Of a stretch of DNA of 64,000 bases, positions 57,341-64,000 are shown one piece after another. The notes beneath the pieces are model-generated. The model ran no database searches and was not told the DNA's origin. It worked only from the letters and a program-made list of their open reading frames with translations. Each line of letters starts with the position of its first letter. Within the stretch, counting starts at the first letter, position 1. The stretch covers positions 50,708,402 to 50,772,401 of the forward strand of contig NC_079134.1 of assembly GCF_945859705.1 (NCBI RefSeq), written 5' to 3'. Source of the DNA: Episyrphus balteatus (taxonomy: Eukaryota; Arthropoda; Insecta; Diptera; Syrphidae). Both the position numbers and the translations under genes were made by a program.

Positions 57341-59265
57341 ATATCGTCGCCCTAGAATTGAAGTACCGTATAGGGTAGGGCGAGGAGGTTTTGACACGTT
57401 AACGGATATTGTTAAAAATTAAGAACTTCCTTTTATAAATAGCCATCTTTTTACATAAAATGCTTTTTATTAAGGTTTAAGCTCATTCAAAAACAAATTT
57501 TAGTAAGTAAATTACTACCCATATCAAAGTTTATTGTTAATTAGTAAATAAAGAAAAAGTGACGAAACATCCTACCTTGTAGGAGGTTCCGACTTTTAAG
57601 TAGGAGGTTTCATCATGCCATAGGAGGTTCCGTCAGTTCGAAAAATTACTTATCGACGAATCACCAGGAACATAAGAAATTCAAATTAGGGGTCTCTTTG
57701 GCTAACCATACAATAGGTGGGAACTCGTAACCTTTATTGGGTTCTAAAAAAAATGAATGAGGAGTCTGAAAAATTCAATCTCAAGAACTCTAGCTAGTTA
57801 TGCTCATTTGCTGTGCAAAAATTAATTTTTTACTCCTACGAGTAAATTTTTGTTCCAATTTTAAATTAAAAAAGTGCTCTTTAAGTTTGCTTAAGCCAAT
57901 TGAGAAATTAAAAAAAAATATCTTTTTCTAATTTGCTTTGTCATTTGAACGTTTTTTAAAATATTCAAGTAAAAAAAGGGGGTCCGTTGAAAAAAACGCT
58001 CCACAAAGTCAGTTTTAAATCTTTCTTCATTGGTAAATCGAACCAGAAATGCACTTATTAAACTTTAAATTGAAATAAAAACTGGCCGAAACAAGGTACA
58101 AAATGTTGAATACCTAAGGTAAACAAAAATAAAAGGAAACTTACATTTTCTTACAAAGAAAAATAAAGAGCAAAGGGGCCCAAATTAAGTTTTGCTCCGG
58201 GACCCCAGCAGCTAAACGTAGCCTCTGCTTCTAGCATGGCTAACTTATCAAATGTCTTCTCAGGATAAGGATACCTACTTTTTTATTTTTGTGTTATTTT
58301 CACTGAAAGGTTATACAGGTTTTAATATGAAAAAAAGCTAAAACGTACTATAAGAATAAAATAAGGATGTTCCTACATTTTGACTAAACCTCCTACGCAA
58401 AACATGCCGAAACCTCCTTCAACACAAGACAGTTAATAAATTTATTTAGAAAATTTACACATTGATATTCACGTTAAATGATTACAATTATTAGAACACT
58501 ATTATTTACCTAATTTATTTATCAACAAATCGCATTCAAAAACTTAAAACAAAAAAAGTATCGCTTAAGAACTCACCAAGAAAAATTACATCTGCACTTC
58601 ACAAAAAACAAAATATGAAATAATTTGTTCCGCAATTACAGTAATTGAACAGAATAAAGGAAAATAAAATGGTATACTTCGAAGCGTTAAATATAGGTAG
58701 TAATCGTTTCAATCAAATGTAAAGGAAGGAAGAAATTTGAGTTTGATGAAACCTCCTACATGTCAATCCTCCTCGCCTTACCCTACGCCATTTTTACATT
58801 TTTGGGAAATCGCATTTAAATGTTCGGAAGATAATTGCGAAAGAACTAACCGCTGGTATTTTCTGATATTTTAGAATGATATTTAGATATTAAAATGTGT
58901 CTTTTATATACATGTTATTGGACATCTGCAATTCGTTTAGTTTTCAAAATATTTAAATTTTTTGTCCAAAATGAGTTTGCCGTATACGCCATGAAAAGCA
59001 GAAGTTTCTTTTATTTATATACACGTACTTAAAAAAAAAAACATAACGTACGTCAAAACAATTCTCAAAATTTTCTTACATTGCATGAAAAATTTGACGT
59101 AAATGCCAAAATTTCTTGTTTTTGTCACAACAATAGTGAACATCTCGACAACGAAAAAAGATAGAAGAAACGGATAGCAGATTTGAAAAGAGCAAATTCG
59201 AAAACATAAGACTGCATACCTAGTTCCTAGTATACTCCAATCTCCAATACTAGGGCGACGATATC
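57341..59265. repeat. Outer inverted repeat pair, ATATCGTCGCCCTAG
   Basis: ATATCGTCGCCCTAGAATTG at 57341-57360 is matched by CCAATACTAGGGCGACGATAT ending at 59264. The pair encloses the TA-flanked element at 57373-58783. It may be an older transposon into which the inner one inserted. With TA taken as target, the ends would be TCGTCGCCCTAG. Confidence 0.6.
57373..58783. mobile_element. TA-flanked element with mirrored GTAGGAGGTTTC subterminal repeats
   Basis: The ends GGGTAGGGCGAGGAGGTTTT and the complement of GGGTAAGGCGAGGAGGATT are inverted repeats flanked by TA. Near the left end the word TAGGAGGTT(T/C)C occurs at about 57580, 57601 and 57621. Near the right end the complementary word occurs at about 58385, 58409 and 58748. 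The sites therefore point inward from both sides. There is no transposase. The arrangement is what one expects of subterminal transposase-binding sites. Confidence 0.75.
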
Positions 59266-59450
59266 ACGAATCACAATTCAATAAAGCAGGGCTTCTTCAA
59301 AAAATTCGCCAAAAATAGTGCTGTTATACAAAGTGGAACATAGTTATAGGCCAACAATTTGGGTCTGGGTTTTATTACCTATTCATTTGATTTATTGTAA
59401 TTGTTGAACTTTGTGTTCAATTAAACTTTTTTTTAATGTACCCACAATTG

Positions 59451-59695
59451 TTTGCCGTCGGGTACAAAGGGGTTAAGTCATAAATAATAGTTTGGCAGAA
59501 AATGCGATTGAAGTTGATCTAATGTATGAAAATCGATGAAATTTTGAGCATTGTTCTTCTTATTTTTGTAGGAAAAAAATGCTCTAAATTTATGTTTTTG
59601 ATACCAAATAAAAGATATAATAGAGCTTATTCTTTTTCCATCCAAACCCGAAAAGTGCAATTTTGTGACTTAACCCCTTTGTACCCAGTGGCAAA
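59451..59695. mobile_element. 245-bp MITE with TTTGCC...GGGTACAAAGGGG ends
   Basis: TTTGCCGTCGGGTACAAAGG at 59451 and the complement of TTTGCCACTGGGTACAAAGG ending at 59695 share GGGTACAAAGGGGTTAAGTCA. The inner part is AT-rich and codes for nothing recognisable. A clear target duplication was not seen. Confidence 0.75.
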
Positions 59696-59951
59696 GAATT
59701 TCCAAAAATGGATCTGAGAATACTGGCATCCACTCTCGAGGTCGCTCTCGTTTTTTTAGTAAATGCTCCCTAAATTGTCGATTCTCCTTACTTCTTGCTA
59801 TGTACTTGAGCTTCCTCCGAAAGTTGTCCAATATCCAATTGCAAGTACACCTACATACAAGTGGAAATTATTTTTTTCCTATGAAATAAAATTAATGTCC
59901 CTACTTACTGGCATACCAGCTGTAGTTCCTGATTTAGTTCTCTCGGTTCTC

Positions 59952-60041
59952 TTCCAAATGTTTTGAAGGGATCTTTGTCAATTGGAAATTGATAATTTCC
60001 AAATGTTTTGAAGGGATGTTGTCAATTGGAAATTTCCTTAT
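59952..60041. repeat. 45-bp tandem duplication
   Basis: The phrase TTCCAAATGTTTTGAAGGGA begins at 59952 and again at 59997. Both copies end in TTGTCAATTGGAAAT. The two copies differ by a few bases. Confidence 0.85.
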
Positions 60042-61220
60042 CTATCGTTGTAATTTACAGCAATTTTTGTACAACTTTTAAAAATCTTCTGGCCGTATTT
60101 CCATCATTTGTGTTGCCTGACTGTTTAGTTATTTATCAATCAATGACCCAGTTTTAGCCCTGAAACTATCTTGAATTAACTTTTTTCTTCCTTTGACCTT
60201 TTCTTTACTCTCAATTTACATTCCATTAATCTGTTTCAAGAGTGCAGACTTAACCTAAAGGACATAATACTTTGGTTGCACAAGATAAGGAGCCAATTTT
60301 ATCAGAAACAATTTGTGGCATTTTAATGATTTCATTTAACCAAGCACAATAACTGCTTTCGAAGCGTTCTCGATGACGATCGGAGCCGGAGCGCGATTAA
60401 TTTTGATCTTGAAAATACTTATATATACAAAAAATTTATTTTTTTGTTATTTCGGTTGGCATACGAACATGGTCACGGGCACGGCAGCGGGGATCTAATT
60501 TTCATTTGTATCGTATCCACAAAAAATAGCTTCTTAAATTATTCTGATTTTTTTTTATTAGGCCTATGTCGATGTCATTTATTTTGGGAAACTGTTTCTG
60601 GATCGCTAAATAAAATGTCTTGCTCTATTTCCGAAATAAGAATCAACAAAACCTAAGAACCGATCATCAACTCTGTTTTTATTTGGTGATTTTACAATAT
60701 ATTTTTCATTTTGACTACTAGCTTGCCATTTTTCAGTGGTAACTTGTAGGCAATAAGCAAAAGCGGTTTGAGGAACCTTATTCTAGCATGTTAAATAGAA
60801 ATTTTGAATCTGTGCGCTTCAGGATTTTCAGTGTTCGTAGTTTTCAAATCATTCAATTCTTTGGAAGTTTTTCTAAATAATACAGGTTGTACCACAGTCA
60901 CAGCCCCAAATGAAAACCATGGAATCCTAGAAGAATACAAGATTAAATTACTTGCTTACCATGAAATAAAACCTTACGGACACTCACTGGCATATAGTAT
61001 CATCCGTATTTTTCAATATAAAGTCTCGGGTTGTATCAAAGGCATCTGAATTAATAGGAAACCTTGAGGAGATAGCTTTTAAAGATATGTGAAATCCTTA
61101 AATCAACGCCTGTTATTTAAGCAGGCAGTTTAATATCTGAAGAACTGTCTTGCCGTATTTCCATCATTAGTGTTACCAACTTACCTTTACTTGCCAAACT
61201 TTAACATCAAGTCTATAGAC
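60042..61220. other. Intergenic DNA with a split direct repeat
   Basis: GCCGTATTTCCATCATT(T/A)GTGTT occurs at about 60092 and again at about 61152, in the same orientation. The frames at 60444-60656 and 60804-61049 are unrecognised. The repeat may bound an insertion or be two scraps of one dispersed family. Confidence 0.4.
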
Positions 61221-61509
61221 CAGAGATACCCAAAAGAGATGAGAAACTTCTGACGTCATACGGGTTTGCCTACAAGCTGCTTTAGACATTTTTAGATAAG
61301 TATGCGTGAAAAAATAGGCATTTTTGGCTAAGTATGCGTGAAAAATCGTACATTTTTGCTTAGGTGTGCGTAAAAACACCGTGGCTACACTATGTGTGTT
61401 TTTCACATTTATTCACGAATACAAGAGAGATTACAACAACACGAAATAAACAAATGGGTTTTGGGGGGTAAAACGTACGAAAGTTTCCCATCTCCTTTGG
61501 GTATCTCTG
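61221..61509. mobile_element. hAT-type MITE with perfect 8-bp target duplication
   Basis: The ends are CAGAGATACCCAAAAGAGAT and the complement of CAGAGATACCCAAAGGAGAT. The perfect duplication CTATAGAC flanks it (61213-61220 and 61510-61517). CAGAG fits the hAT end consensus YARNG. Inside, AAGTATGCGTGAAAAA-like words repeat three times at 35-36 bp spacing (61297-61376). The element is 289 bp with no coding capacity. Confidence 0.92.
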
Positions 61510-62734
61510 CTATAGACTATAGCAATGGAGTGATAAGGCAGTAAAAACCTTGCCATTGACCATGGAAAACAAGAATACTGACTTGGCTCCTTCGTGTATT
61601 TTAAAAGCTGACCACGCGTTCAATTGCTCTATAACTTAAACAACTTCCCTTTTAATCAAGGCTGTTGTTTCTTTTGCAAAGAAAAGCTAAGCGGGTCAAC
61701 AGAATCTTGTTAAGGAAGGAGCTAGATTTTGCCAAATGTTTTCTTTAATTAATTTAATTTAATTCGTACACTCTTTATCTGATATAAAAGTTTTTTTATG
61801 TGTTGATAGTTCTTTTTTTTTATTTTTATTTTTATTTTTTATTTTATTTTTAGCTTGGAAACTAAGAGACAACTGCAATAATAATTCTTTTTATTTCGGA
61901 ATCAATTGAGGCAAGTTCTTTTTGAATTAAATCCCCCTAAAATCGCGAATACCCACAATTTGCATCCGTGGATGAATGGTGGAGGTATGGGATCGTTCGC
62001 AAATCCAATTGAAATTTGGAAAGCAAAAACAATCAATGAAGTCTCGACATATGTACTTGCTGACTGGGAGATGCTACCCAAATTCTATCAATGTATCTGT
62101 GGTTTTGGTTTTGCATTTCATCGGAAAGGATGAGAACATCTCATGTTTTAAAATTATATGTACAGAAAACAACTTAAAACAAAGGAACAGGATTTTTTAA
62201 TTACCTACTTATTACTTATAAGTGGCCTGATATATGATTCTCAATTTAATGAAAAAATTGGGAAAACAGGTAGGTACACGGTGAGCATTACATGACTTTC
62301 AATGTAAATTATTTATCTTGGATGTAATGGGGCTCTTAAAAAAGTTGTTTTTTTATTTGCGCATGTACGCTTGAAAACACTTTGGGAAATATTAAGTGTC
62401 TCCTTCAAAAGCAGTAAGCATACACTGACCTAAATAGTAAAAATTATTTTTGGAAAGCTATAATTTCAGAATTGTGCATCTCATGTAAGTCCACTAATTA
62501 ATGATTTTGATATGCAACTCGGGCTGTAAAAGCCTTAAGGAAATAAAATAGCATTTCGTTTTCAAGAATACAATACTCGTATACAACACTCCTTGAAATG
62601 GTGGACAAGTTTACCAAGTGGGTAAACTCCGGACCTGAATAAAGTCGTTTAAAAACGTATTTTCACTCATTTCAAAGTGCCGATAGCATACCTATTCGAA
62701 AATGGTTCTTAGTTCAACAGTCGACAGTTCCAAG
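61510..62734. other. Intergenic DNA, nothing recognised
   Basis: T-rich runs lie near 61810-61850. Opposing or overlapping frames at 61906-62200 have no family pattern. Confidence 0.4.
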
Positions 62735-62842
62735 AATTTCAATTCAACCCCATAAAATCCGCAGGAAAATCCTAAAGAAGGAGTTGACCGAGTTCTCAAA
62801 ACAATGATGGCTCAATATGTGCAAGAGAACCATCGTAATTAG
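62735..62842 (+). pseudogene. Ty3/gypsy-type integrase scrap
   Basis: A plus-strand frame carries a short block with Asn-Pro-x-x-x-x-Asp-Arg-Val-Leu-Lys-Thr-Met, followed by Tyr-Val and Asn-His-Arg-Asn. This is the segment of Ty3/gypsy integrases just after the third catalytic residue. A TAA precedes it at 62753 and a TAG follows at 62840, where intact elements have Trp. No LTR or other domain was seen next to it. Confidence 0.55.
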
Positions 62843-63192
62843 GAGGAAGACTTGTCTCCATCCAAATCAAACTTCAACAAAACAAATAGAGTTGCCTTTT
62901 CCGCAAATAAATTCAAAAACAAGTCTGCAGCTGAAGAGGAATAATGTCCTAAACCAATCAATAATACTCATCCAGTAAGTTTATATTTAAATATTTTGAA
63001 TAAAATTAATCTTCTTCGTTGGCTATAGGTCTTGTTTTGATTCTATCTTATCTTCTGTGTCGACGTTTCACGTGTGCTTACACTCTTCTTCAGGGCTAAG
63101 AAAAATAATCCTAGGAAATTATAAAAACGTATAGAATAAATACTTATCTTGAATCCTCTAATGACCTCAATTGATTGCAGTTAAAGGTTACT

Positions 63193-63524
63193 TTAGGTTT
63201 TTTTGTTTGGCTTCAATATTTTGAAAATCAATATAAAATTTCTTGAAAAACACGTCTCAAGCAACGGTAGACTGTATTCCACGTTGAGAAAATGCTCCTC
63301 ATTTTCCTGATATTTACGGAAAACGTCACGAATTTTAAACAACCGAATATCAGGAACAGAGCTCGGCCAACCGGTATGAACCTCATTATTTGAGTCACAG
63401 ATGCACTGCAAGGTATTTGGCACAAATCTTTTTCGATTTGCGTATGACCTTGTCTGGTTTTCGTCCAAGGGTCTCTTCTTTTCAATTTTGGGTTACTTCC
63501 TGCAGTACTAGCTCTTATATGCAA
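63193..63524 (-). pseudogene. PIF/Harbinger nuclease fragment
   Basis: The minus-strand frame contains RSYANRKRFVPNTLQCICDS followed by HTGWPSSVPDIRLFKIRDVF. This is the Harbinger stretch with the N-RKG block, a variant of CD, then WPGSVHD-R-F-S. The usual His of VHD is replaced by Pro, and the Gly of WPGS by Ser. A second frame is open over the same bases, but the family match fixes the right one. Both ends are cut short. Confidence 0.65.
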
Positions 63525-64000
63525 CCCTAGTTAGAAGAAAGTTTAGATGGAAAAAAAAGCTCGTCAAAAGCTGCAACTACTTGGTCCACGTAATTTTTAA
63601 TCTTTATTATTAGCCTTCGGTTGGGCAATATTAGTTCAATTTTTTATCGAAAATGAATTTGAAAATTTATTTCATTAATTTAATGCCAAAATTTCTGCAA
63701 TAAACTCAGAGCCACAATTTTAAATTCCTGATTCATTTTGATATTTTCAAGTTTAATTTTAAAAATGTCATAATTTGGCAGTTTATATCTCTGATAGCCT
63801 TGAAAAATCCTCTGTAAATTGAGTGTTGTTTTGGACAACCCTATCCAGAAATGAACCAAATCATCGGTAACGAAATCTTTTACAAATGTATCAAAATCCT
63901 GAATGCACGAATAAAAAAGAAATAAATCTTCGTTCATAACATAAACAATTTGATAAAACGTAATGCATATCCTAATTACCAGTAATTATTTATAAATGAA
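63525..64000. other. Right edge, one unassigned minus-strand frame
   Basis: The frame at 63680-63937 (85 codons) has a Phe/Asp-rich protein without recognised family. It could be N-terminal remains of the same Harbinger element, since it lies upstream in the same orientation, but no motif proves it. Confidence 0.35.

Overview
The window looks like nuclear DNA of an insect, most likely a brachyceran fly. It is strongly AT-rich. Its convincing genes are split by short GT-AG introns, some only 52-54 bases long. They include a divergent ionotropic receptor (IR) and a small secreted protein of the CheA/DUF1091 type, families best known from Drosophila and relatives. The rest is intergenic DNA packed with old transposable elements. 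Nothing prokaryotic (operons, CRISPR, phage) is visible.

Host genes. (1) 1557-2332, minus: a complete three-exon gene for a 131-residue basic, helix-rich protein of unknown function, found only by joining exons. (2) 26181-28155, plus: a three-exon IR of 622 residues. (3) 34210-34996, plus: a four-exon, 189-residue CheA/DUF1091-like secreted protein with all introns in phase 0. Weaker terminal-exon candidates lie at 18477-18643 (+), 18859-19013 (-), 28345-28795 (-), 43857-44061 (-) and 6271-6389 (-). The IR and the CheA-like gene lie 6 kb apart and both belong to families linked to chemosensation; a shared function is inference.

Transposon remains. From 15.1 to 18.1 kb five relics are stacked: a LINE reverse transcriptase, a PIF/Harbinger nuclease, a hAT transposase, a RAG1/Transib-like C-terminus and a TA-flanked MITE. 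RAG1/Transib-like sequence recurs at 24.2 kb and, best preserved, at 45.6-47.3 kb. Harbinger pieces recur at 50.1 and 63.2 kb. A hAT copy with near-perfect ends lies at 41.4-43.1 kb. Retroelement scraps (BEL/Pao, Ty3/gypsy, Penelope-like, LINE) are at 29.9, 62.7, 39.0 and 45.5 kb. A Helitron 3' end is at 36.5 kb and a THAP domain at 53.3 kb.

Non-autonomous elements. Several have readable ends and target-site duplications: hAT-like at 22598-23885 (8-bp AGGAACAG) and 61221-61509 (8-bp CTATAGAC); Harbinger MITEs at 10957-11589 (TTA) and 37878-38167 (TAA); TA-flanked elements at 17660-18053, 31640-31852 and 57373-58783. A composite element is present twice (12135-13547 and 54543-55462). It joins an end hairpin, a minisatellite of about 147 bp and a palindrome with arms of about 157 bp, and fits no class I can name with certainty.
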